64,000 bases of DNA from Flavobacteriales bacterium 34_180_T64 (GTDB lineage Bacteria; Bacteroidota; Bacteroidia; Flavobacteriales; Flavobacteriaceae): positions 186,001 through 250,000 of the forward strand of contig MAAR01000017.1 in the NCBI GenBank assembly GCA_002162765.1, in the 5' to 3' direction. Positions 1 to 8,288 of the stretch are shown here, piece by piece. Both the position numbers and the translations under genes were made by a program. The notes beneath the pieces are model-generated. The model saw nothing but the letters and a program-made list of their open reading frames with translations, made no database searches and was not told the DNA's origin. Position 1 is the stretch's first letter; each line of letters opens with the position of its first letter.

Positions 1-224
1 GTATAACGGCGTTTAACAGCAATCATTGGTGGTGCTAATAAGTCATCATGACTAGCGGCTAGATTATGACACACATAACAGTTGTTTTCCATTAATATTT
101 TACCTGGATGCTCTTCAAAATTATCAGTTTGAATAGTAGCCATACTAGTGTACCGATCCTTTTCAGAATTTTCACAACTTAATAAAAACATAAAGGTAAG
201 TAATACATAAATTGAAGTTTTCAT
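1..224 (-). CDS. c-type cytochrome lipoprotein, 5' part only
   Basis: The start codon is at 222-224 on the minus strand and the gene runs off the left edge, so only the first 74 codons are visible. The product opens with a short lipoprotein signal (hydrophobic stretch ending LLSC at about residues 15-18). A CYVCH heme-attachment motif follows near residue 50, matching the CXXCH signature of cytochrome c. The visible part fits a small periplasmic, lipid-anchored monoheme cytochrome. It shares strand with the TauE gene and the Crp/Fnr gene upstream of it. The start is supported by the signal peptide beginning directly at this Met. Its partner enzyme cannot be told. Confidence 0.75.
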   Translation of the reverse strand, partial: MKTSIYVLLTFMFLLSCENSEKDRYTSMATIQTDNFEEHPGKILMENNCYVCHNLAASHDDLLAPPMIAVKRRY

Positions 225-301
225 AACCTTGAGATTTAGTACACAAAGTTAAGATTCAAAGTCAATATTTATGGTAACAAAAGTTACAGATAAATGACGT
301 T

Positions 302-1099
302 TCAGGACAATTCTTTAAAGATAATATAAACACCCATAATCAAAACAAACCAGCCAAATCCCTTTTTTAATTTTTTCCCTTCAATGAAATTTGACAAATA
401 GGTACCAATAAAAATTCCAGCAACAGAAAGTGAACTGAACACTAATAAAAATGTCCAATCGATCTCAAGATTTTCAACGTCTCCAATAAAACCGATCAAG
501 GATTTAATGGCAATGATTAGTAGCGATGTGGCCACAGCTTTTTTCATGGGAAGTTTAGCAAGCAATACCAAAGCAGGAATTATTAAAAAGCCACCTCCTG
601 CTCCAACAATTCCGGTAAGTAACCCTACGGCAGCGCCTTCAATAACTATTAATGGATAATTATACACAATTATCGTTTCTTCATCAGGGACTTTGTTATT
701 TTTTCGAATCATTGAAATCGATGCCATTAGCATAATCATAGCAAAGAACATCATAATTGCAATATCTTTCGTGATTAGAAATTCGCCTATAGAGAATAAT
801 TCTTCTGGAATTGCGGGCACCAAATACTTGCGTGTTAGATACACAACAATAAAAGCTGGAATAGAAAAAATAACAGCCGTTTTAAAATCAACAAGTCCTT
901 TTTTAATATTTCGAAAGGCACCAATTAATGCTGAAACACCAACCACAAACAACGAATAAGCAGTAGCTGTTACAGGATTTACTGACATTAAATATACGAG
1001 AATAGGCACTGTCAATATAGATCCGCCTCCACCAATAAGCCCTAAAACAACACCAATAAAAAGCGCCCCTATATATCCTAATATCGTAAGTAAATCCAT
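302..1099 (-). CDS. TauE/SafE-family sulfite/organosulfur exporter
   Basis: A 265-residue polytopic membrane protein with two related halves. Each half opens with a glycine-rich segment followed by a hydrophobic helix (GGGGSILTVPILVYL near residues 22-36 and GAGGGFLIIPALVLL near 165-179), the internal duplication typical of TauE/SafE permeases. Length is normal for the family. These proteins move small anions, often sulfite, sulfoacetate or related sulfur compounds, across the inner membrane. The substrate cannot be read from the sequence. The gene lies 67 bases downstream of a Crp/Fnr regulator on the same strand, so the two may be co-transcribed or linked in function. Confidence 0.85.
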   Translation of the reverse strand: MDLLTILGYIGALFIGVVLGLIGGGGSILTVPILVYLMSVNPVTATAYSLFVVGVSALIGAFRNIKKGLVDFKTAVIFSIPAFIVVYLTRKYLVPAIPEELFSIGEFLITKDIAIMMFFAMIMLMASISMIRKNNKVPDEETIIVYNYPLIVIEGAAVGLLTGIVGAGGGFLIIPALVLLAKLPMKKAVATSLLIIAIKSLIGFIGDVENLEIDWTFLLVFSSLSVAGIFIGTYLSNFIEGKKLKKGFGWFVLIMGVYIIFKELS

Positions 1100-1166
1100 A
1101 ACTATTTTATGATGTTAATATTAGTATAAACATCGTAATCTTTTAGTAACATATGTAACACTAATA

Positions 1167-1799
1167 TTATAGATCTATTATTTTTAAATGATTTCTGTGA
1201 AGTTCTATTTTACCATCGTTTTCAAGGACTTTTAATAATCTTGAAACAACCACTCGAGATGTGTGCAAATCTTGTGCTATTTCTTTATGCGTCACTTTAA
1301 TGATATCGTCATGATTCACCATTGCTTTATCCCGAAGGTATTTTAATATACGCATGTCCATTTTTAAAAACGCAATGGTATCAATAGCTTCTAAAAGTTC
1401 AGACATTCTATCATGATAACTTTTTAGAATAAAATTTTGCCAACTCTTATATTTACTCATCCATTCATCCATTTTTTGTACAGGAATCATAATGAGTTCA
1501 ACATCAGTTTCTGCAATTGCTCTAATTTCGCTTTTACTTTGACCCATGCAGCAGGAAAGCGTCATGGCACAGGTATCTCCAGGTTCAATAAAATATAAAA
1601 TAAGTTCTTCACCTTCTTTATCTTCTCTCTGAATTTTAATCGCACCTTTTAAAATTAGAGGCATTGAATTTATGTAATCACCAATTTCTATAAGAGGTAT
1701 TCCTTCTGAAACCTTTTTGTAAACGCCAACAGACATGATTTCATCTAAGAGTTTATCCTCAAAGAGATAACCATAGTTCTGATTTAACTGTTCAATCAT
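1167..1799 (-). CDS. Crp/Fnr-family transcriptional regulator
   Basis: A 210-residue protein with an N-terminal cyclic-nucleotide-binding-type beta-roll (about residues 20-115, including LILYFIEPGDTCAM) and a C-terminal winged helix-turn-helix (about 150-206, containing TSRVVVSRLLKVLENDGKI). A pair of cysteines occurs in SCCMGQSKSE near residue 82. There is no N-terminal cysteine cluster like that of FNR, so an iron-sulfur oxygen sensor is not indicated. The ligand is unknown. It is upstream of the TauE gene on the same strand and may control it. Related genes in flavobacteria are generic Crp/Fnr regulators of stress or sulfur functions; that last point is inference. Confidence 0.85.
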   Translation of the reverse strand: MIEQLNQNYGYLFEDKLLDEIMSVGVYKKVSEGIPLIEIGDYINSMPLILKGAIKIQREDKEGEELILYFIEPGDTCAMTLSCCMGQSKSEIRAIAETDVELIMIPVQKMDEWMSKYKSWQNFILKSYHDRMSELLEAIDTIAFLKMDMRILKYLRDKAMVNHDDIIKVTHKEIAQDLHTSRVVVSRLLKVLENDGKIELHRNHLKIIDL

Positions 1800-1857
1800 A
1801 AATCGGCTCTATTTAGAGGCCTAAAGATAGGATTTAAGTTATAAATCAAGTGATTTT

Positions 1858-3636
1858 TTAATTTACTATTATCTTTTTTAAAATTTGATTACCCGAATTA
1901 CTTTGTAATTTAACCAAATACAAGCCTGAACTCAATGAAATTGGAATCTCTAACGACTCATGAGCAGTCCTACTAAGAAGAATTTGTCCAGATAGGTTAT
2001 AGATTTCAATTTCAACTTGATTTGTAATTCCCGAAATTGATATCAAATTATTAACTGGATTTGGCAATATTTTAATTTCGTTTAATTCATTGCTGGTAAT
2101 TGACAACGTATCATCATAGAAACTTATCCTTCTAATTGTTCCCAGATTAATATTGACATAAAACATTGAACCATCTAAAGGATTTTGAAAAATATGAACA
2201 ATCCCATTTCCATAATCTGAAGGAGCCAACTGCTCAATATGATTAAACCATGGTGTATTAGATGGATTTAAAGTAGCTGCATTTATCCAATCTTCCTTAT
2301 AATCTGAAAATAATAGTTTCCCTTCAAAGTCTGCACCAAATGCAGTGCCAACAACAAATGGTCCTGCAATTGCGGTATTCCCTCTAAACTCGATTCCTGT
2401 AGTTGGTGAACCAGAACCACCCACCCTTGGGTCAGTAGGTGTAGAACCTGAAAAATATGGCACGCGCACTCTATTAGAACCATGTTTCCATGTCGCGGAA
2501 GGTCTTCGATGTACAAATCTTCTATTCGAAGGAATAGCGTCATCTACAAAGGATGTAGGTTGTGTACACAAACTAACGAAAGTTGCAGGCGATTCATCTG
2601 GATTAATGGTTCCACTAGTATAATAGCTATTTAATGCTGTTTGTCCTTCATAAAGCGGCCATCCTGCATTTAGTCCAGGTTTATCAATAACATGAATATC
2701 TTCCCAAGTTCCCCATCCAACGTCAGCTACAAATAATGTTCCTGGATTGGCATCATTTGGATCCAAGCTTCCTGTAGCAATATTAATAGAAGCTCTAAAC
2801 GGATTTCTCAATCCCATGGCCCACATTCTAGATTCGGCAGATCTTGGGTTATTAGAATCATAAAATGGATTTGATGAAATCCCATCGCCAGTTAATGGAT
2901 CCATTCTTAATACTTTACCGCAAAGAGAATTTATCATTTGGCTTCTAAACGCACCAACGTTTTCTTCAGAACGCATTATTCCATCGTTTAATGCCTGTTG
3001 ATAATAGGTTTCATTTCTACTTCCAGTATCTGTTGAAGTATAACTCGCATTATCCCCCGTAGTTACTAATAAGGTCCCATCGCTACCAAACATTAATGTT
3101 CCCCCAGCATGTGACTCATGTGTTAAGGGAACACCTGTAGAAATTGATTCACCAAGCAATACTAGACGACTAGCATAGTCTGTTGTCATGGGAGTTAATT
3201 GGTGATTCAATGTATATCGGGTTATTCTACTTATAGAGGCCTTGTAATAATCATTTGTATTAGCATTATAACTACCTGTGCCGTAATGCAATAAATGATG
3301 TCTATCAACGGTATAAAACAAATAAATGTAACCATTGGTTTCAAAATCTGGATCCAAACAGATACTCAACATGCCAAAATCTCTATAGCCTGACACTTCA
3401 TCTGAAATATCTAAAACAGCAGCATTTTGTTTTATATATGCATTTCCATTCCAATTTGATAAATAAATTTCACCTGCTTGAGTCCAAGCAAACATTTTGG
3501 TTCCATCAACATTAAAAATGGTTCCCATTATTCCAGCATATCCAGATTGGATAAGTTCATCAGAATAATCATCTGGTAATTGTGCGATTGTAGTACTGCA
3601 AATACATAGTGATACTAATATTAAAAGCCTTTTCAT
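1858..3636 (-). CDS. Secreted PQQ-type sugar dehydrogenase with T9SS sorting tail
   Basis: I place the start at 3636 because MKRLLILVSLCICSTTIAQ is a clean signal peptide; an upstream Met at 3684 only adds 16 untypical residues. The mature protein resembles the soluble glucose dehydrogenase/sorbosone dehydrogenase beta-propeller family: repeated segments such as DFGMLSICLDPDFETNGYIYLFYT, HAGGTLMFGSDGTLLVTTGD and MWAMGLRNPFRASIN are typical of the PQQ- and calcium-binding propeller. The last ~75 residues (from ILPNPVNN to ILKKIIVN) form a type A T9SS C-terminal sorting domain, so the protein should be exported and anchored or released at the surface. Expected activity is oxidation of a sugar to its lactone; the substrate is unknown. 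It lies just outside the proposed island boundary. Confidence 0.85.
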   Translation of the reverse strand: MKRLLILVSLCICSTTIAQLPDDYSDELIQSGYAGIMGTIFNVDGTKMFAWTQAGEIYLSNWNGNAYIKQNAAVLDISDEVSGYRDFGMLSICLDPDFETNGYIYLFYTVDRHHLLHYGTGSYNANTNDYYKASISRITRYTLNHQLTPMTTDYASRLVLLGESISTGVPLTHESHAGGTLMFGSDGTLLVTTGDNASYTSTDTGSRNETYYQQALNDGIMRSEENVGAFRSQMINSLCGKVLRMDPLTGDGISSNPFYDSNNPRSAESRMWAMGLRNPFRASINIATGSLDPNDANPGTLFVADVGWGTWEDIHVIDKPGLNAGWPLYEGQTALNSYYTSGTINPDESPATFVSLCTQPTSFVDDAIPSNRRFVHRRPSATWKHGSNRVRVPYFSGSTPTDPRVGGSGSPTTGIEFRGNTAIAGPFVVGTAFGADFEGKLLFSDYKEDWINAATLNPSNTPWFNHIEQLAPSDYGNGIVHIFQNPLDGSMFYVNINLGTIRRISFYDDTLSITSNELNEIKILPNPVNNLISISGITNQVEIEIYNLSGQILLSRTAHESLEIPISLSSGLYLVKLQSNSGNQILKKIIVN

Positions 3637-3754
3637 AATGATAGAAGTTATGATAATATGAAACATGCTATTAATCCGAATCAAATATACAAATTTTATC
3701 TTGTTTAAAATGAACGAATTAGATACTCCCGATAAATCAAATTAGAGAAGCGGA

Positions 3755-3917
3755 CTATTTTCCCGATACAAAAATTGTCAAGAATATTGCCTAGTATATC
3801 ATTATTGGTAATTTCTCCTGTGATTTTACAAGGCTGATAAATCGCTTGTCTGATACCAATAGCCAACAAACCTCCTGACGAACCAGATTCCAATCCATGT
3901 TTTACATTTTGAATTTA
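3755..3917 (-). pseudogene. mnmE: Decayed 3' fragment of mnmE with att-like core
   Basis: The minus strand encodes a diverged copy of the last ~50 codons of MnmE. Compare GLESGSSGGLLAIGIRQ with GLESGLSGDLLAIDIRQ in the intact gene at 46267-47655, and ITGEITNNDILGNI with ITGEITNDDLLGNI. The catalytic-loop end FCIGK is kept, but one extra A after the Gly codon shifts the frame past the old TAG stop (complement at 3755-3757), giving an open frame to 3705. A stop also interrupts the frame upstream, near 3912. It cannot make MnmE. Many codons differ from the intact gene, so it is not a recent copy. I read it as the gene end carried by, or displaced by, an integrating element. Confidence 0.85.
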
Positions 3918-4061
3918 TCTTATAAAAAAAGTAAATTCTCGTGTAACTTACTCTAATAAAAATAGATACAAATCGTACTCGAGCACAATGTAAATAGTGT
4001 AACATATTGACTAATATATCGTCTTATAAAGAATCAAACTCATTTCACAAAAAAAAATCAT

Positions 4062-4793
4062 ATGACAATTTTAGTGGTAGGTGCAAGTGGCGCAACAGGA
4101 ATTCAATTGGTTGAACAACTTCTAATTCAAAGACATAAAGTTAAAGTAGTTGTTAGATCTCCTGAAAAGTTGCCAGAATCTTGGAAAAGGAATAACGACT
4201 TACAAATTATTTCTGCAAGTATTTTAGAAATGAGTGACATAGAAATGAGCCAACATGTTATTGATTGTCATTCAATTGTCTCATGTCTTGGACATAGTAT
4301 GACTTGGAAAGGTATTTATGGACAACCTAGGAAACTTGTAACAGATGCTACGCGACGACTATGCGAAGCCATAAAAATTAATAATCCAGAACGTCCAATT
4401 AAGTATGTATTAATGAACACTACTGGAAATCGTAATCGTGATTTAAACGAACCCATTTCCTTTGGTCAAAAATGCGTTATTGGACTTCTTCGTTTGCTAT
4501 TGCCACCACACGTGGATAACGAAAACGCTGCTGATTATTTACGAACCCAAATCGGTCAAAATAATGATTTTATTGAGTGGACCGCTGTAAGACCTGACAC
4601 TTTAACTAATGAGGAAATCGTAACTGATTATGAAATATATGCTTCACCAACTAGGAGTGCTATTTTTAATGCAGGTAAAACTAGTCGTATAAATGTCGGT
4701 CACTTTATGGCTAATTTATTAAGTGATGAGAATTTATGGATTACATGGAAAGGACAAATGCCTGTAATCTATAATAAATCGTCCCTTAGTTAA
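4062..4793 (+). CDS. NAD(P)-binding atypical SDR / epimerase-like protein
   Basis: A 243-residue single-domain Rossmann protein. The N-terminus ILVVGASGATGIQLVEQLL carries the GxxGxxG dinucleotide-binding turn (residues 7-13), followed by a VVVRSPEKLP segment (residues 30-39) of the type that selects NADP. The fold resembles the NAD(P)H-binding SDR_a5 group (NmrA-like, biliverdin-reductase-like), not a classical YxxxK dehydrogenase; no clear YxxxK is present. No signal peptide, so cytoplasmic. It is the first gene inside the proposed island, about 145 bases from the mnmE fragment and on the opposite strand to it. The substrate is unknown; it could be a regulator-like redox sensor or a small reductase. 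Confidence 0.75.
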   Translation: MTILVVGASGATGIQLVEQLLIQRHKVKVVVRSPEKLPESWKRNNDLQIISASILEMSDIEMSQHVIDCHSIVSCLGHSMTWKGIYGQPRKLVTDATRRLCEAIKINNPERPIKYVLMNTTGNRNRDLNEPISFGQKCVIGLLRLLLPPHVDNENAADYLRTQIGQNNDFIEWTAVRPDTLTNEEIVTDYEIYASPTRSAIFNAGKTSRINVGHFMANLLSDENLWITWKGQMPVIYNKSSLS

Positions 4794-4988
4794 TCATAAA
4801 AGCCTAGAATAATGAATCAACTATATAAGAGCCATTTTCTTATTGATTACAACCATGTATATAATTCAATGTGTCCAAATTTTCCTCACTAAAAATCCTT
4901 GCTGCTGAATAATGGTTTCTCCCTTTTCTCTATCTTTATGCGCACGTAACAAACCCTACACGACCGCGTTAGGTAGAATTATAAAATA

Positions 4989-5786
4989 ATGATAGAAAAA
5001 AAAATTGCAATTATAGGATGTGGTAATTTAGGATTATCCATTTTGAATGGTTTATTAAACATTCAAGGTATCAAAGCAAGTAATATCACCGTTACTAAAA
5101 GAGATATAAACACACTTGGTCATTTATTAAAAACTGGGATAAACATAACTACTGATAATGTTAAAGCTATTAGTGAGTCCGAAATCATAATAGTTGCCCT
5201 TAAGCCATATAACATATCAACAGTTTTAAAAGAACTTAGTTCAAGTTTTAAAAAGGAAAAACATATTCTAGTGTCATTAGCCACAGGGATTTCTATCGAA
5301 GAGCTAGAAAAAAATGTTAATCCGTCTATTCCAATATTTAGAGCAATGCCAAATACAGCTGCTGATGTTTCGACTGCTATGACTTGTATTAGTTCAAACT
5401 CTCAAGACGATAAAACCATTAAGTTAGTAAAACAATGTTTCGATTCTATTGGTAATACTATTATCATTAATGAAATCCTTATGGATGCTGCTACGGTACT
5501 TGGAGCCTGTGGAATAGCATACGTTTTAAGGTTTATAAGAGCAATGGTACAAGGAGGCATCCAAATTGGTTTTGATTCTAAAACAGCGAGTGAAATTGTC
5601 AATCAAACAGTTAAAGGTGCTGCCGAATTATTAATTGAACGGAATGAGCATCCAGAATTTGAAATAGACAAGGTAACTACGCCTAAAGGTTGTACAATTA
5701 CTGGCTTGAACGAAATGGAACACAATGGATTCAGTTCTGCTTTAATTAAAGGTATTGTTGCATCTTTTGATGCTATTGAAAAATAA
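4989..5786 (+). CDS. proC: Pyrroline-5-carboxylate reductase-like protein (ProC family)
   Basis: A 265-residue protein of normal ProC length. The N-terminal Rossmann motif IIGCGNLGLSIL (residues 8-19) binds NAD(P)H. FRAMPNTAADV (about 118-128) matches the RxMPNTP signature, and VKGAAELLI with TTPKGCTITGLNEME near the C-terminus matches the dimer domain (family form SPGGTT). The family makes proline from pyrroline-5-carboxylate in the cytoplasm. One key stretch differs: the usual GSGPAY loop, which helps form the active site, reads GACGIAY here, and PGGTT reads PKGCT. It may therefore be a paralogue with another imine substrate. It is preceded at 35 bases by an odd palindromic stretch ending cgttaggt. 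Confidence 0.75.
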   Translation: MIEKKIAIIGCGNLGLSILNGLLNIQGIKASNITVTKRDINTLGHLLKTGINITTDNVKAISESEIIIVALKPYNISTVLKELSSSFKKEKHILVSLATGISIEELEKNVNPSIPIFRAMPNTAADVSTAMTCISSNSQDDKTIKLVKQCFDSIGNTIIINEILMDAATVLGACGIAYVLRFIRAMVQGGIQIGFDSKTASEIVNQTVKGAAELLIERNEHPEFEIDKVTTPKGCTITGLNEMEHNGFSSALIKGIVASFDAIEK

Positions 5787-5793
5787 TCTCATC

Positions 5794-5922
5794 ATGGTAA
5801 CATTAAACGCTTTTATAGTAAAATTACCAGAAAATCGACAGGATCCATTTTTGAAATTTAGAAATTTAATTATCAATATTTCTATTTTTTTTATTCGAAT
5901 GAGGCACAAATGGCCTCAGAAA
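5794..5922 (+). pseudogene. Possible remnant of a small gene
   Basis: An ATG-started frame of about 42 codons (MVTLNAFIVKLPENR...) begins 8 bases after the ProC-like stop. Its first half reads like the start of a folded protein, but after about 30 codons it becomes hydrophobic and basic without a pattern and stops. I do not recognise a family. It may be a truncated gene left after a rearrangement or simply a chance frame. Confidence 0.25.
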
Positions 5923-5952
5923 CTCCACTGAAATTTGCTGTAAAAATTAGTC

Positions 5953-5985
5953 AAAAAAAAGAGCCCAAAAAAGGACTCTTTTTTT
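5953..5985. terminator. Bidirectional rho-independent terminator
   Basis: A-tract, hairpin and T-tract: aaaagagccc, loop of about six A, ggactctttttt. One mismatch interrupts the stem. The A and T runs on both sides let it serve both the ProC-like gene from the left and the metal efflux operon from the right, whose last gene ends at 5993. Confidence 0.8.
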
Positions 5986-5992
5986 GTTAATT

Positions 5993-6487
5993 CTAATGAT
6001 CGTGATTTGAATGGTCATCATCTTTCTTTTCTCCAGATTGATTCATCTCCATGTCATGATCGTATTGACAACAACCCGGCAACCCATTGTAAGCTTCTTC
6101 ATTTCCTGCAACTTTTTCAGTATCATAACCTGAATCTGCTATAGCATTATGAATAACCATTGCATCTGTTTTGGTTTCTTCAAAAGACACCTCAATTTTC
6201 TTTTTATCTACATCCCAAGTTGCGTTAGAAACACCTTCAACACCATTAGCTGCTTTTTCAATGGTGTTCTTACACATGCCACAATTTCCTCTTACACCAA
6301 ATGAAATATCTGCCATAGCTATTTCTTTTGTTATTTCCGTTGTTGTCGTTTCTGATGCTTGTTTGGATTCGTTTTTACAACTTGTTAAACCCATAACTGC
6401 TACTACAGCTACACTTAAAATTACTTTTTTACTCACGTCGATTACATTTTGGCTTTTGTGTTCGTGATTTTTCTTTGAAAAGTTCAT
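5993..6487 (-). CDS. Periplasmic heavy-metal-binding HMA-domain protein
   Basis: A 164-residue protein. A hydrophobic segment ending in GLTSCKNES (about residues 30-40) looks like a lipoprotein signal, though about 20 charged residues precede it; a later start could be the true one. One HMA domain follows (about 60-130) with the metal site GNCGMCKNTIEKAA, i.e. CxxC. The C-terminus has PGCCQYDHDMEMN and ends in a His/Asp-rich tail (HSNHDH), both fit for soft-metal binding. It is the last gene of the efflux operon, 27 bases after the adaptor gene. Likely role: metallochaperone or metal buffer in the periplasm feeding the CusBA-type pump. Copper is most likely, but silver or another ion cannot be excluded. 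Confidence 0.8.
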   Translation of the reverse strand: MNFSKKNHEHKSQNVIDVSKKVILSVAVVAVMGLTSCKNESKQASETTTTEITKEIAMADISFGVRGNCGMCKNTIEKAANGVEGVSNATWDVDKKKIEVSFEETKTDAMVIHNAIADSGYDTEKVAGNEEAYNGLPGCCQYDHDMEMNQSGEKKDDDHSNHDH

Positions 6488-6514
6488 TGTTTAAATTTGA
6501 TTTATTGATTTTAC

Positions 6515-8287
6515 TTATTCTATTACTTGTTTTACTTCTCCGCAGGTTAGCATTGCCTTACCAAAATAGGGATTGACTACTTTTGCTTCTTTACTCAACC
6601 AATAAGCTCCATTATTATTATCAGCCATAGGGCAAAATTCAACAAAGACTTTTTCATTAACTCCAAATAGTTGAATTGCATTTGTCAAATGAGATGACAG
6701 ATGCTTGAAATGATTTCTCTGTTCTTTAATTCTTGATGTCTTTGAAATTGAAATTGCAGATGCATTTATTTCTTTTTCTAATGACATCCAATGATTATGA
6801 GCCTTAATATCAGTTATTTGTTTCATATCAACTTTAGACAAATTATCAATTAGTCTTTTTGATTCTCCTACTACGTTTTTTGAATCATCTTTGACCAATG
6901 CATCTTTCAATTTGATATAATCATTAAAAACTACCTTCAATTTATTTTGAAAGTCTCTTGACACTTTCAGCCTTTCATTCATATTAGAATGCTTCTCATG
7001 ATTTCCTGCATCAGCTTCTTCCGTCCCAAAATGTCCTTCGTGACCAGTCATAACCTTACCGCCTTCTTTATTCATCATTGATTTTTTTCCTTGCAATTGA
7101 GCTGCTGCATCAACCGTAAACGTTCCGTTTGTTACTATTTCATCACCATTGTTCAGGCCTTCTAATAACTCATAATTGTCACCAACCATATTACCTAATG
7201 AAATTTCACGCATTTCAAATACTGGCTCATTTGGATTGGTTTTCAGATAGACAATAGAGCGTTCTCCAGTCCATAAAATAGCTGAAGATGGAATCGTTAA
7301 TACTTTTTCTCCATTTGAAGTCATTCCTTTTATTTTTCCTTCAACAAACATTCCTGGTTTAAATACAGCATCCTTATTATTTAATACAGCTCTTAATTTC
7401 ACAGTCCGCGTTCTGGTATCTAAAACAGGATCAATAAAATCTACTTTAGCCTTAAATTCCTTATTTGGATAAGCATTTGTTGTAATGGAAATGGCTTGAC
7501 CTTTCTTAAATAAATCGATTTGATTTTCAAAAACATCAAAATTCGCCCAAACAGTATTGAGATTTGCAATTTTAAGCAACGATTGACCTTGTTTGACATA
7601 GTCGCCTTGTTCTACTAATTTTTCGGATACAGTACCTGATATAGTTGCATATACAGGGAAATTTTCTTTAACCTTACCTGAAGTTTCAATTTGATTGATT
7701 TGGCTTTCAGAAAGTTTCCATAATTTCAATTTGTTACGTACTGCCTTATATAATGCAGGCTGTGATTCTTTCAGAGAAGCCGCTGTAATTAATTCTTGTT
7801 GTGCTGCATATAACTCTGGCGAATAGATGGTTGCCAATAGTTGACCTTTACGCACTTCCTCTCCGGTAAAACTCACATTCAATCGTTCAATTCTTCCAGA
7901 AAAATAACTGACTTGAACTGCATTAGCTTCTTCATTTTCTACAACCTTTCCAGATAATTTAAAGACACCATTTTCAGTTTTATTATTACCAACAATAGAG
8001 GTTTGAATATTTGCCAATGCCATTGCATTTTCAGTTAACTTGAATTGATCTGCCATTAACCCTTCTACACTGCTTTCCGCAGGGATTAAGTCCATACCAC
8101 AGATAGGACAATCGCCTGGTTCTGGCTGCATAATTTGTGGATGCATAGAACAGGTCCACATTTGATTCGATTCTGCTACTTGAGTGTGACTGTGCTCCAT
8201 TTCTTTATTGGATGAATCACTAAATAGCAACCATCCTAAAAGCAGTCCTACTGCCAACATTCCGATGTAAACTATATATTTTTTCAT
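6515..8287 (-). CDS. cusB: RND efflux periplasmic adaptor, CusB type
   Basis: A 590-residue membrane-fusion protein. Residues 1-20 are a membrane anchor or signal. Next is a heavy-metal-binding domain with CSMHPQIMQPEPGDCPICGMDL (about 47-68; paired Cys/Met/His), then the barrel-sandwich, hairpin and beta-barrel domains of an RND adaptor (GTVSEKLVEQGDYVKQGQSLL and FKPGMFVEGKI). The extra C-terminal ~150 residues contain a DUF3347-like helical segment ending FCPMADNNNGAYWLSKE and MLTCGEV. It bridges the CusA pump and TolC channel. It sits one base from the HMA/MauE gene upstream, which shows tight operon packing. Longer than E. coli CusB because of the two metal-binding additions. Confidence 0.9.
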   Translation of the reverse strand: MKKYIVYIGMLAVGLLLGWLLFSDSSNKEMEHSHTQVAESNQMWTCSMHPQIMQPEPGDCPICGMDLIPAESSVEGLMADQFKLTENAMALANIQTSIVGNNKTENGVFKLSGKVVENEEANAVQVSYFSGRIERLNVSFTGEEVRKGQLLATIYSPELYAAQQELITAASLKESQPALYKAVRNKLKLWKLSESQINQIETSGKVKENFPVYATISGTVSEKLVEQGDYVKQGQSLLKIANLNTVWANFDVFENQIDLFKKGQAISITTNAYPNKEFKAKVDFIDPVLDTRTRTVKLRAVLNNKDAVFKPGMFVEGKIKGMTSNGEKVLTIPSSAILWTGERSIVYLKTNPNEPVFEMREISLGNMVGDNYELLEGLNNGDEIVTNGTFTVDAAAQLQGKKSMMNKEGGKVMTGHEGHFGTEEADAGNHEKHSNMNERLKVSRDFQNKLKVVFNDYIKLKDALVKDDSKNVVGESKRLIDNLSKVDMKQITDIKAHNHWMSLEKEINASAISISKTSRIKEQRNHFKHLSSHLTNAIQLFGVNEKVFVEFCPMADNNNGAYWLSKEAKVVNPYFGKAMLTCGEVKQVIE

Positions 8288-8288
8288 T

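Noticed and set aside
2283..2543. Minus-strand 86-codon frame inside the sugar dehydrogenase gene.
   Set aside because: It is a shifted frame of the same gene region; the dehydrogenase frame has clear family motifs.
3724..3738. tactcccgataaatc looks like a fourth att core.
   Set aside because: It needs two single-base gaps to align with tacttcccgatacaaa and has no inverted arms; too weak to count.
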